A stretch of 64,000 bases of DNA. Origin: Cystobasidiopsis lactophilus (Eukaryota; Basidiomycota; Agaricostilbomycetes; Agaricostilbales; Chionosphaeraceae). Within the stretch, counting starts at the first letter, position 1, and the number at the start of each line of letters is the position of its first letter. This document shows, piece by piece, positions 22,584 to 34,262 of this stretch. The notes below the pieces were generated by a model. The model saw only the letters and a list, made by a program, of their open reading frames with translations. It did not search any database and was not told the origin of the DNA. Location: NCBI GenBank assembly GCA_001599975.1, contig BCIO01000001.1, positions 2,762,733 to 2,826,732 on the forward strand. The letters are read 5' to 3'. The translations under genes were made by a program, and so were the position numbers.

Positions 22584-25500
22584 ATGCCGCTCTCCGCAAG
22601 AGGGTTTCTCATCAATCATCGTTCGTGCATGCCTCCACGAGGCCGCTGTGCAAAATCGCTGATGTTGCGCTGTCTGCCCGGCCACAGAGAAGCTCACACT
22701 TGCCGTTGACCTCCATGGCTCTCTCAAGGTCGGTGGACCTGCCCTCGAGGCATGCCTGGCGGCTACACAGTGCTGACAATTGACACACAGGGCTCGGCTG
22801 AGCTCACCTTGGTCCCCGTCACGGCCCAACTCAGAACCGTCTTCCTGAATCTTAGGCAATGTGGTGCGTTCGCCGTTGTCTTTCGGCTTGCGTCCTTCTC
22901 AAGTCCGCGAGCGTACGCAGTGGTCACCAAGGTCTCGATTGTGGGCAGTGATGCCGAGCTCGCCTTCGCCCACAAGGACCCTCTGGCTGAACAAGCTGGT
23001 AATCCCACCTTCAAGCCCACGGATCCGACCGACCTGCAATCTGCCTACCCCGAGCTCAAGCGCAAGCTATACACGGCTGTGAATGAGGGCAACGAGGGCG
23101 AGCTGGCCATCTTGCTGCCGCCAGAGGTCATCAAGGAAACGGGCGACGGCTCGGAGGGCTACAGCTTTGACCCGGTTAACATTGCCATCGAGTACGAGCT
23201 GCAGCACCCACGGGACGGGTTGCGGTTCGCAGGTCTGGATCCCGATGTGCGTTTCTTTTGCCTTGGATCGCCCACCTGCTTGTGCGCGAATTAACGCTAC
23301 CCAATGCGGTGCAGGAGCTGCCACACGTCTACACCCACTCGGGCTCGGCCGACGCCGCCCGATGCTGGATGCCCTGCGTTGACACTCTATGGGACCGCTG
23401 CACCTGGGAAATGCTGCTCATTGTCCCCCGCGCCGTCAAAATCGTCGCCGAAGCTGAGGCCGGCCCATCCACGTCGGAAGCGCCCGCCACGGTCTTAGAA
23501 GAGTTGCCAATCATCGCCGTCGCATCGGCTGAGCTCGCCGAGCAGATTGCGCACCCCCAAGACCATCGGCTAGTTGTCTGGCGCTACGAGCAGTCTGTGC
23601 CAACGTCGCCCCAGCACATGGGCTTCGCCATCGGCCCTTTCCACATCTTGGATCTTTGCCCGCCCGGCATGGAGGACGCACCGGTGACGGAAGACGGCAA
23701 GGCCAAGCTGCATGCCTTCTGCTTGCCCGGCTACGAGGCAGAGCTCGAGAACTCGGTCTCCTTCATGCGCCAGTCGCTCGACTTCCTCACCACCGAGTAC
23801 GGCTCTTACCCGTTCGGTAGCTTTAAGATGGTTTTCATTGACGACCCGGACTTTGCGGTTGGCACGCCGGCCGTGCACAACACCGCGACCCTCGCCACCT
23901 TCACTTCGGACCTTTTACACCCCACCTCAATCATCGAGGCGGGCTTCGAAGCTCGCCAGATTCTGTGTTACGCTCTCGCTAGCCAATGGTCTGGCATCTC
24001 CATCATCCAAAAGACCTTTGCGGACACCTGGCTGGTCAACGGCATCGCGCTCCGCCTCGCCTCCCTGGTCCTGCGCAACCTCTTAGGCATCAACGACTAC
24101 CGCTACCGCATTAAAAAAGATGTCAGACGCTGCTGCGAGGCCGATGTGTTGCAGCCGCCGTTGTGCGAGCCGGGCGTTGCGCATCCGCCGCACCCCGACG
24201 TGCTTGCGTTTATGAACCTCAAGGCGCCGCTCGTCCTGCACATCCTCGACCAGCGCTTGGTGAAGACCGGCTCATCCCACGGGCTTTACCGTGTGCTGCC
24301 CAAGATCTTCCTGTCGGCCATCTCCGGAGAGCTCAAGGACGGCCTGCTCTCGACGCACACGTTCTTGCGCAACTGCAAGAAGTTTGCCAGCGTCGACTTG
24401 CGTCTGTTCGCGGAGCAGTGGATCTATGGGTCCGGCTGCCCCTCGTTCAAGGTGTCCGCCAATTTTTCCCGCAAGAAGATGGCGGTCGAATTGCAGGTGG
24501 AGCAAACGGTGCCGGCCTGGATCAACTCGGTCGCCGCACCCTGGCAAGAGGTCGCCCAGGTCAACCCTGTCCAGATTTTTGAAGGCCAGATGACGATCCG
24601 GGTGCACGAGGCCGATGGCACGCCGTACGAGCACGTCCTCGACATCCGGGAAGGCTCCAAGCGCCACGACGTGCCCTTCAACACCAAGTACAAGCGCATA
24701 AGAAGACAGACCAAGCGCTACCAAGCCCGCGCCGAGGCCCTCAAGTCGGGCGCCATGCAGGTGCAAGCGCAGCAAGAGGCCGAGGAGGAGCTCCACCTCA
24801 TTGACATGGCGTACGGCCTCGATCTGTGGGAGGACGATGCCTCTAGGCTGGAGTGGCGCCTGGCAGAGTGCGATTGGGGGGACGAGGACGAGCAGCGGAT
24901 GGCGCAAGCGACGTACGAGTGGATCCGGCTGGACGCCGACTTTGACTGGATCGCCACCTTTGATTTCAGCCAGCCCGACTTCATGTGGTGCTCGCAGCTT
25001 GCTCGCGACCGCGACGTTATTGCACAGGTCGAGGCGATTGAAGCGCTGCAAAAGATCAAGAACAAGCCGGTGTCGTCCACCCTCGCAAAAACAGTCCTAA
25101 CGAGCAATTACTACTATGGCATCCGGGTGGACGCCGCGATGGCTTTGGTCCATGTTAGTGGCTATGTACTTTTGTCCAGCTGAACTAACGGTAACGAACG
25201 CCCAGACTTGCACCGCTTCGCTGGATTGGATTGGCTTGTTCTTCCTCTTCAAGATCTACCAAACCCGGTTCTGCTATCCTCCGCCGGCCAACGTTTACGA
25301 CCCCTTTGCCATCCAGCCTAACAGCAAGCCCAACAACTTTTCCGACTTCCCGGAGTATTTTGTTCGGCTGGGGCTCATCACCGCACTATCGCGCGTGCGG
25401 ACCTCCGAGGGCCACGCCATGCCGCACGTTGTGCGCTTCTTGGTTCGCCTGCTCACACTCAACGACAACTCTGCGAATCCCGTGAGTAGCGGTGAATTCG

Positions 25501-28500
25501 TTGTGTGGAAGCCACTCGTGATTGTTTGTGCGCGCCCAGTTCTCTGACAGCGCCTACTTGGCGACCATCTTCCAAAGCTTGGCCGACATTTTTATTTCTT
25601 CCAAGCCTATCGTCGACGAGGGCCCGTCCGAATTTGGCAACGCGCAGAACGAGCAGCAGGCCTTGATCGAAGGCTTCATCACCAACGCGTTCGACGAAGT
25701 GTCCCGATACACCGGACTCGACCGCCTGGTGCCGTCATATCGGAATGCAGTCACCTTGGCCGGCTTGGAGGTGAGCTGTCCATGCTTCCATCTCAAATCG
25801 AGGGCGACAGCTCATTCCTTCTGCGCAGTGGAAGTTCAAGATGATGTTTTCCGGTTTAGTGCCGGTCGACTACAAACTATTCTTTGCCTACAGTCGGTGC
25901 GTGTCGGGGCCTTGCTCCTCGCGCGCCTCCCTTGACTCTGCGTTCTGCGCAGGGAAGGCAACTATCCGCCTGTTCGAGTGCTGGCCCTGGAAGCACTGCT
26001 CCTTCTCAAAGGACTTAAAGACCCGTTGCTTGTCCAGTACCTCCTCTCGGTACTCGCCAGCGACCGGGCGCCTCTGGTCAAACAGCGACTGGCCGAAGGC
26101 GCTGTGGCAGCATTGCCCATCCTGGCAGCCACGCTCGAAGGCCATGCCTTGGCTCTGCAGCCTGAACCTGGCTTGGTCTTCATCGAAGAGGACGCCTCGC
26201 TCATCAAGCCTGTCACGGTGCCAGCGCCCCGTCGCTCCGCTGGACAGGCCTTCAGCGTCCAGGATGCCGTACTGGATTTGCGCGCAGAGTTTGGCGAGGC
26301 AATCGCCGCGCTGCGGCAGAGTTTGTTGCAGCTACTTAGGTCAGTTTCTAACCTACGATCCTGCTTGTTAGTGGCACCTGCTCACACAGGGGCGGCCGGT
26401 CCGACTATAGTGACCCTGCTGTCGATCTGGCCTGTCGCACGTGCTTGCTCAAGGTCTGCGAAACGCTGTACGAGGCTCACAGCGAGCCGCTGCCCAAGAT
26501 CAAGTTCCGAGTGCCGTTGGCGACCTCCACCTCGGCTGCCAGCAAGCCGCCTCCTGCCAATGCCCCTTTGCCACGGATCAAGCTTTTCGCAGGAGCGTCC
26601 AAGCCACCGAATCTTGCCCCTGCGCCCGTTGGTCAAGAAAACATCCCAGCCGTCAACTTTGCCTTCGGCGGTCCCAATCTGCCTAACAGGGACGTCTCGC
26701 CAGAGGTGCCGCTGCACCTGACCTTTCACCGTCCGCAAGGGCTGGGCAAAAAGGAGAAGAAGCCAAAGAAGGCGAAGGCGCTCAAGAGCCAGGCGAATGG
26801 CATGTCCCTTGACGACGTCAAGGCCTGTCGCAACAGCTTGAACAAGATCATGAACGACAGGACGTCAGAGATGTTCCGCTATCCGGTCGGCGCGTTACCG
26901 CCATCCCCCTGCTTCTTGCAGTCAACACTGACGCTGGGAAGCTGCACAGATCCGAACCGAGACCACGCGCCGAACTATCTCGACATCGTCAAGCGCCCCA
27001 TGGACCTCATGACAGTGAACGCTTCGCTGGATAATGGCAAGTATTCGTCGCGCGAAGAGTTTCGGGCCGACATCAAGCAGATTGTCATCAATGCGCACCT
27101 CTACAATGGTCACAGATCTATCATCGGCGACGAGGCTTCCAAGTTCGAGGCCAAGTTTGACAAGACATGGGCCAAGATCGAGCAGACGTTGCGCTCCTCG
27201 CAGGAGAAGCGCAACCGCAAGGCGGCGACGCAAGCCCTCGCTCCCGAATCTGCTCCGCCGCCAGCCGAAGCTTTTGCCCCCATGCCCAAAGCACCGCTGA
27301 ACTTCAAATTGAAGCTTTCGACGTCAAAGGCTGGCCCAGCTACCGACGCGCCGCTGTCCTCTACCTCGACGTCCCCTGCCCTACCCAACTCGATCCGGCC
27401 GACCATCAAGTTGTCGTTGGGCGGCAGCAAGAAGAGCGAGAAGAGAGTGAAGATTCAGGACGATCCGGTGGCGTCGCCCTCGCCCCTTTCGGGTCCTGCC
27501 CTCACTGCGCCGGTTGAGGCTTCTTCGCGCTTGGCTTCGCCTCTTCCTGCTGCAGCGTCGCCGCCAGGCCAGCCTTTGCACCTCGCCGTGTCGCCGGTGC
27601 CGCCGCCACCGCCTGCTATACGCTCCCCCATGCTGATTTCGCCTCCGGCCGCGCCTCCCCATATGCACCCGCATCAAAATGGCGCCACAACTCCGCCGCC
27701 ATCTCAGGTACCCTCATCGTCACCGGAGATCAAGTTGAACGGCCTGTCAGCCCCCAAGGGCTCCTCCTTCAAACTGGTCGCCAAGCCGCTCATGCAAGCG
27801 CCACTTCCCGGTGTCGCCGAATTGCCAGCGTCCCCGGCCACCGCTGCTGTGCCTACCGCATCGTCGCCTGCTCCGGAGGTCAACTCGACGCGGCCTGTCC
27901 TCGCTGCCAGCTCGACCAAGGCGCCAGAGCCCACCAAAGTGAAGCTGCTCTTCAAACGCCCGAAAGAGCAACCACGGTCACCCGAGCCGCTTCCCTCGGC
28001 CACCCGCGTTATGGTGGAAGGCAGCCCGCTGCCAGAGCTTACGCCTTCGCCCCGCGCCGAGTCGGTGGAGTCTTTTGGCACCTCCGCTGCTCAAGGGCCG
28101 CCTCCATTGGTTTCCCGCACGCCTCTGGACAGCGAGAAGGCCATTGCCATTCTTGCCAAGATCTACGACCGCGAGGAAGCGGCCTGGTTCCGCCAGCCTG
28201 TCGATGTGGTCGCTGCCAACTGCCCCACGTGTGTTGCTTCTCCTTGCGCTCTTGCGTGGCTCTGAGCTCACCTGCGGGCAATAGATACTATGACGAGATC
28301 AAACACCCCATGGACTTGTCGACCATGTGGAACAAGCTTGAAGCCCACCGTTACCCCGACTTCGAAAGCCTCAACGCCGATTTCGAGCTCATCGTGGCCA
28401 ACTGCCACCAGTTCAACGCGGCAGGCTCTATGCCCTGCCTGTATGTGGACAAGCTCCATTTCTATTGGAACTCTGAGTGGGCCGCCGCCAATTCGGCCCG

Positions 28501-29034
28501 TGACGGCTTGGCCGCCAGCGAGAAGAAGGGCCTTCAGTCACTGTTGCGGCAGGTGACGCTGGATGATCGGTGCGTTTTCGTCTGCCTCTTGTGCCAGTCG
28601 AAGGCTGAAAGCCGATCGGGGAACCAGCGACCACACCGGCGGCATCTTTCAAGCGCCCGTCGACCCCATCGAGCTCAACATCCCGCACTACTTCGATGTC
28701 ATCCCGAGAGAGACGGCGCGCGACCTCAGGACAATCAAGGGCAAGCTGGATGGCGACGCCTATAAGTCGGCGGCCGAGTTCAACAGCGACGTCCACCTCA
28801 TGCTGGACAACGCCCTGCGCTTCAATCCCGCCGGCGATTGGATCCACGAGACTACGCTTTCCTGTGAGCATGTTTCCTTGAGCTTTGAGGAGATGCAGCG
28901 CTGATGGGCGCCCCAACTTTGCAGTCCGCGCTCTGTACGAGAAGGCCTGGAAAGCTCACGTCGGGAAGGGGCTCAAGCGGAGTCGGGGTCAAGGCTCGCA
29001 CTCGCAAGGGGGCAGCAAGAAGGCTCGACACTAA
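22584..29034 (+). CDS. TAF2: TFIID subunit TAF2 with three C-terminal bromodomains
   Basis: Exons 22584-22620 and 22688-22728 give MPLSARGFLINHQ then KLTLAVDLHGSLK, the conserved HQK-x-x-L start of TAF2, continuing AELTLVPVTAQLRTVFLN. The aminopeptidase-like M1 core follows (about 23300-25150; for example DFLTTEYGSYPFGSFKMVFI and DTWLVNGIALRLASLVLRN). It lacks the HExxH zinc motif, as expected for TAF2. HEAT-like repeats follow to about 26560. After a Pro/Ser-rich spacer, three bromodomain-like units appear: YLDIVKRPMDLMTVNASLDN (about 26975), YYDEIKHPMDLSTMWNKLEA (about 28286) and DPIELNIPHYFDVIPRE (about 28660, weaker). Each is followed by a helix with N-x-x-x-Y/F-N. The basic tail ends KKARH at 29034. 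TAF2 recognises the Inr element within TFIID; bromodomains would add acetyl-lysine reading. Confidence 0.92.
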
Positions 29035-29427
29035 CTGTGGTCATTTGAGAGCAACGTGTATATGAACGCGAGTGAAATCCAGATGGACGTGGCAAGCCAA
29101 ATTTCCTCCGAATTTGCCACCGTCCCTGCCCGGCTTTGCCGCTTTGGTTATCTGCTGTTTTGAGTGGATACACTAGAGCGTGAAAGATGGCCAGGGCAAA
29201 GGTCGCAACAGCGAGAGCGAGGTTAATTTTACAAGGGAACCGACCGCTTGCGTTAGATGGCCGCGAACGCTTAGGGTGCCTTGAGGTTCGCTCTACCCGT
29301 CCTCCCGAGCGTTCCGGGCCCATTTTGACCAGCTCTACGAGCTGACCTGCTTGGGCGCCGAGCAAGAGCAGTGGTCGTCTGAAAGCTCGGGTGGTCTGGC
29401 AAAGCCCAAGGATCGCCCGCCGGTGCT
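29035..29427. other. Convergent intergenic region TAF2 / URM1
   Basis: 393 bp of 3' flanking DNA between opposite stop codons. No exon was recognised, and frames crossing it have no motif. Confidence 0.5.
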
Positions 29428-29940
29428 TCAGCCGCCATGCAGAGTCGATATAAAGAGCACCGAGTCGCCGCGCTGCAAGGCGTAGTCGAGCTCCCCCTCC
29501 AGCTCCCAGTCTGTGTCGTTAATGAGCACCAGGATGCCAGGTCGGCTGTCGCGCCATTCAGAATAGCGCAAAGCCACAGTTTGCGCACCAGGCGTGCTCA
29601 CATTGTGGAGCTCTGGAGGAACAGATCCGGCCTCTGCTTGTCCGTCAAGAGGCAGAAGCGCAGCCAGTGGATCAGGTACTTGATGTCGGTCGGCACATAC
29701 GCGCCGTCGCTCCCCGTGCGCTGTCCACCAATGAAATCCTCCTCAGAAAGGCGGTTCGGGTCGTATGCTGCCGGCAAGAAGACGAGGTGCTCCTTGTTGT
29801 TGTCAAAAAGGAGTTCCAAGCCGCCGCTTCAGAATTTAAGGAGTGAGTGTTTTTGCGGCACACACACAACGCATCAAAGTCTGACAGTACCTGAACTCAG
29901 CCTTGACTTTTAGAGGCCCGGTTGGAGCAGTCGAAGCCAT
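29428..29940 (-). CDS. URM1: Ubiquitin-related modifier URM1
   Basis: The start at 29940 gives [17 protein letters not shown]. After one intron comes [13 protein letters not shown], an insertion reading [20 protein letters not shown], then [11 protein letters not shown] and [10 protein letters not shown] second intron ends at gacag. The conserved C-terminal half follows: [20 protein letters not shown], then [18 protein letters not shown] and a stop (29430-29428). The terminal Gly-Gly is the thiocarboxylation site. URM1 is a sulfur carrier for thiolation of tRNA wobble uridine and a protein modifier, charged by the UBA4 E1. The 20-residue insertion between strands 1 and 2 is common in fungal URM1. 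The gene is 123 bp upstream of nothing coding on its own strand and lies just downstream of KAP114. Confidence 0.96.
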
Positions 29941-30063
29941 GAGGGTGGTAGGGAACTTGGCTTTGTGCAAAATGTGTTCGCGCAAGTTGCGAGGTGGCGT
30001 GGCATGAGGCTCGTGGGCAAGACTCAGCGCACAGCGCTGGGAGTGCCTCTGGTGCTGGCCATT

Positions 30064-33000
30064 TCATGCATTGAAACCCAAAACTTGACGCTCGACAGGC
30101 GTGAGATGCGCCGCCAGCGCCCCAATGCGACTGCCATCCTGCTCCACCGCCGAGTGCAAGCACTGCCGAATCGCAAGGGCTATGTCTAATTGCGAGATGG
30201 GGTCATCCGCAAACTCGTCCGTGTCGGGCCGCGCATCGTCGTCCTTCAAGAAATCGGCGCCGGTGAGGCCCAGTTGATCTGCATAGTGGGTAGTTGAGCG
30301 CGATTGAACAGGGCATCGAGGGACGTGGCATTACCAATCAAATCGCGCTGTCCACTGTCAAACTCTTCCTCTTCCCATTCCGCGCCACCCTTCAGAAGCA
30401 AGAGCCACGAATTAGGCGGGCCGCAAGCGCTGTTGCCGAAAAACGGCAGCCTCGAGCACCTACCTCGTCATCTGAGCCAGCATCGACAGCGGCGTCATAG
30501 CCCTGTTGGCCAGCGTCGTTTTGCAGTTCTCCGGCCATCACCTTGAGAATCTTGGCGGCGAAAGGGATCTGCTGAAACTGGTCGGGGTCTGCCCAGGCAA
30601 CGGGCCGAATCACATCAAGTCTATTGGGTTCCGTGCACTGCGCTTACTGTTCCGAGATTTTGAGCGGGTCACGATGCCTGAGCGGCAATCGTCAGAACTC
30701 GCCGCCGATCTTAAGAAAGCCCGCCCACCAGAAGTTGGGTTGACGATGACATCGCCTTTCACAATCACCGCATCAAGGCTTGGCCTCTGCGCCATAAGGA
30801 GCTGGCCCAAAGCAAGCGTGCTGGATCGGTCGATATTCAGCCTTGCTCAAGTGGCAGGGTGGGTCACGATGTCCACAGACCTAACGCGGACAGCCCAAAA
30901 TCCCTGCGACGACGACAATTAGGTGAGGTCATTGTCAAGGCAAGAAGGACAAGAAGCCGCACCTGCAAGGTATCCACGTTGTCCGCCCACCTCGTCGCCA
31001 AAATGTGGGCGGCGGTCTCGTTTGCCTCTGGAAGAGTCCCCATGCCATCGACCAGGTCCAACACGGCGTCTCGTTCCAGGTATACCAACAGCGCAAAAGG
31101 CATAATGAGGGACTGTGCATGGGCAATCTGTGAGCTCTAGGCCCCACACGAGCGCGCGCCTCTTCGCTTGCCTGTGTAAAACTGGCCGTCTTGGCGGACG
31201 CCATTCTTAACACCAAGGCCCGCAAAAGATCTGGGAGGATGGGCATGATGGCCTGCCCAGCGTTGCGGATGAGGTGCACGATGAGGTCGCCAACGAACAG
31301 GCCGCCCGCTTCATCAGCCTCCGGGCGCAGGGTCTTGGCGATCACGTTGAACACGGCCTGCAAGCCATAGCTTTGGGGCGCTGCCAGAATCTGATCGCAC
31401 CCCTTTTTGACGAACGAGCTTAACACATCCAAGCCTTGTTGGATGATGCCGCCACTGTCGGTCTGGGCGAGAAGCGCAAGCAGCGGTGTTCCGACACACG
31501 CATACGCTGTCGGAAAAAGGGGTGACGGCGCGCTGTTCAAGATGTGGTCGACAATCTCCAAAGCGGCGGCCGGCAAATGCTCATCTTCGGCACTGGTGTC
31601 GACCAAATGGGCGCTGAGCCGCGGCAAAACGTGCTCGAACACGACTTGGCGAGCAGCGGGCGATGACAGCGCGGCCATACTGCCAAACAGGTCGGCCACT
31701 GCCGCGTTGACAAGCGGATCTGCAGCCAGCCGCCAGTTGAGCCTGCGTTGCCAGCAGGGCCGGGACATCCACTCACCATTGGCTTGCCTGGCCCACGCAG
31801 CCAGACAGCTATCAGCCAAGCTAGCGTAATCCTGATTGCTGAGAGCGCCTGAAGAAGGCCGCATCGCGTACTCGATGGCCTCGAGCACGAGCACCAAAGT
31901 CGACTGAGACGCTTGCGGCAACAACGGCACAAAGGCGGAGAGCGACTGGGTGCAGTATCGTTGTAGCAGTTCCGTATTCGCGACTAATCGAAAGCAACTG
32001 CATTAAATCCGGGTCAAGCTCCTGCACGCCCAAAATGACGGGCGAGACGCTCACTTTGCGATGGCACGGACTGCTGCCAATTTGACGGCCGGTGCGGCTT
32101 CAGACGATGCCAGCATCAAAAGCGCCTGGGATATGAATTGCTCAGTTGTGTGGGGTGATAAGATGGCGGCGAACTGGCTGGAGAAGATGAACGCTCGGCT
32201 CTGGAGGTAAGGTTGGGCTACGAAGGAGGTCAGCGAAAGGAGCAGATCGAGAGAGGGATGGATTGACCGGTTGCAGAAATGTTGGGAAATGCAATCTGCT
32301 CGAACAGCGAAGACAGGTCAAAGCTGGGCGACCGGGCGGCCGCGACATCGTTGCGGTACCATTCGATAACATCGGTGGAAATGGCACCCGCTGCGTTCAT
32401 CATGGCTTCCAGAGGCTTCCACCTGCAACAAACGGTAAGCCCGAGCCTCACAGGGCCTCAGATCCGCTGAATGCACACGGACCAATTTTCGTCTTCCTTT
32501 CTTGTGGCGATGACCGCTAAGGGCGCTACAGCCTCTGACAAAGGTTTGCAGATGGCCAATCCAAACTGGTCCGCGAAGCACTGCGAGCCACCTTTGTCTG
32601 AGGGGAACCGCCCACTCGGATGGGCAAAGCAACAAACCACGAGCGAGTCCAGGGAGGCGTCGCGAACCGTAAATCTGGCGCCCTCATCATCTTCCTCGGC
32701 CAGAAAAGTGTTAGGATCTTGCCAGCTCTCTTCCTGGAAGAGGCGTCAGTTGACTTGGCAGCCACGAGGTCGCGATCGAACCCACATCCTCCGCCGTCAC
32801 TTGGCTGAACTGCAAGATGGCCGCGACGCAGTCCAACAGGAGCGGTGCAGCTTGTCCAGATACCTTGTCGACAAAGATGAACTTCGCCCACGGCTTCCTA
32901 GCCGCATGTTGCACGAAGTCGAAAAGGTGGCCGAGCAGTTTTGGCAGCCGACACGAGATATCGGCCCCTTCGTCTCGCAATTCGGGTTCGATATCGTCCG

Positions 33001-34089
33001 AGTCCGCCAAATAAAGGGATGTAAACGGCCTGTGGAGGGTCTTCAGGTGGACGATGCAGCTTTCGAGGATCGGCGCCACGGTGGTGGCGAGCGCCTTTGG
33101 GAAAGTGGACAGAATGGCGTCGAAGGCCTTGAGGCATTCGGTGCGGACTGCGATATTGGCCCACGAGGTCTCGTCCTGCAAATCTTGGGTGCAGTCGGTG
33201 GCCAGATAGCGCTGCAAGACATCCACCCATTGGGGTAAAAAGGAGCGCGCTGCTTCGCTGACCGCGGCCGGGTACTGGTCCTTGACCATAAAGAGGGTGT
33301 CCAGGCACTCTCTGAAGACTGCAATGGCTCTTGCTCGCGAAGCAGCGTTGAATTTTTGGGCGTCGCAAACGATGGACAGCAGGACAGGCAGCATTTCCCT
33401 GGCCAAGGGGATCAACTGGTCTTCGGTGAGGTCAGTCTTGACGAGCTCGGTGAGCACGGCCAGGGCGCCGTGCACTGGGTCTGGCTGGCCGCTCGATAGC
33501 TGCGCCATGAGCAAGGATAGCAGGTCCTCCCATTCGTCCGGCCAATCGTAGTGCGCGATCTCAGAGATGACAGCCGCTGCCAGCGTGCGCATGGGACGAG
33601 AGCTGGATGACAGGCCTTTTCACCACGGGGGCTGTGAGCAGGCATCGCCGGGTTAAAACGAATGGAGAGACGCACCGTGAAAGACAGCAGCCCTGATTGG
33701 GGCCTTCACTTCGCTGCGGCAAGGCGAGGCCGCCTTGAAGGTATCGACTGCGGCTGGGGACCAGTGAGTCTTCGTGTAGCGCCTTAGAGCGAGCCCTGCT
33801 GCGTGCAAAGCGGAGCGGTCAGCCTGGTTTCTTGCCAATCGCGCCATGGTAAACAACTCATCTGGCGAAGATGGAGCGGCGCTTCTGTGCTCATGCTGAT
33901 TTGAGCGAGGTACAAAGCACTCTCTGTTCATCCATGGCGGCTCCGAATGAGGGGCGCATCCAGCGGCTGGGAGCCCTGGGACGCACCATCACGGTCGAAC
34001 AGACTGCTCAACGCCAATTCCGCCGTCACTCTGGCGTTGCGCTCTGGCGAGAGCGTGGCTTGGAGCACGGTGGCAAGCTCCTCTGCCAT
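30064..34089 (-). CDS. KAP114: Importin-9 / KAP114 karyopherin
   Basis: The ATG at 34089 gives MAEELATVLQATLSPERNAR, then TAELALSSLFD. A GTGCGT donor and a cgccag acceptor join this in phase to DELFTMARLARNQADRSALH and AAGLALRRYTKTHW, the importin-beta N-terminal domain. Then comes AVISEIAHYDWPDEWEDLL (the W-P-x-x-W-x-x-L-L signature). HEAT repeats run through the rest (QYPAAVSEAARSFLPQWVD, FIFVDKVSGQAAPLLLDCVA). The end is typical of importin-9: FQQIPFAAKILKVMAGEL, an acidic stretch (about 30395-30240), and PISQLDIALAIRQCLHSA to VERQVLGFNA. KAP114/importin-9 imports TBP, histones H2A-H2B and ribosomal proteins. Several introns were joined by eye, and internal borders are approximate. Confidence 0.9.
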
Positions 34090-34262
34090 TGTTGGGACTC
34101 GGATCGCAGCGAGGTTTATTGCATTGGCTGCTACAGTTCAAGCTCTATTCTAAGGACATCTTGCCTCGAAGCCGGACCAGCCTCGCAGCCCTCTTCAAGG
34201 CGGCCACCTCGCTGCAAGCAGCAAAAAATCTCAGTTTTCCGTAAGCTGATGGCTAGGGCAAC

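Noticed and set aside
22514-22783. Alternative upstream start for TAF2 (frame through 22514)
   Set aside because: That frame has no ATG and does not splice into KLTLAVDLHGSLK in phase; the ATG at 22584 does and gives the family-typical HQK.
24272-25051. Minus-strand open frame of 259 codons
   Set aside because: Lies opposite the TAF2 coding exon; Val/Leu/His-rich shadow with no start context or motif.
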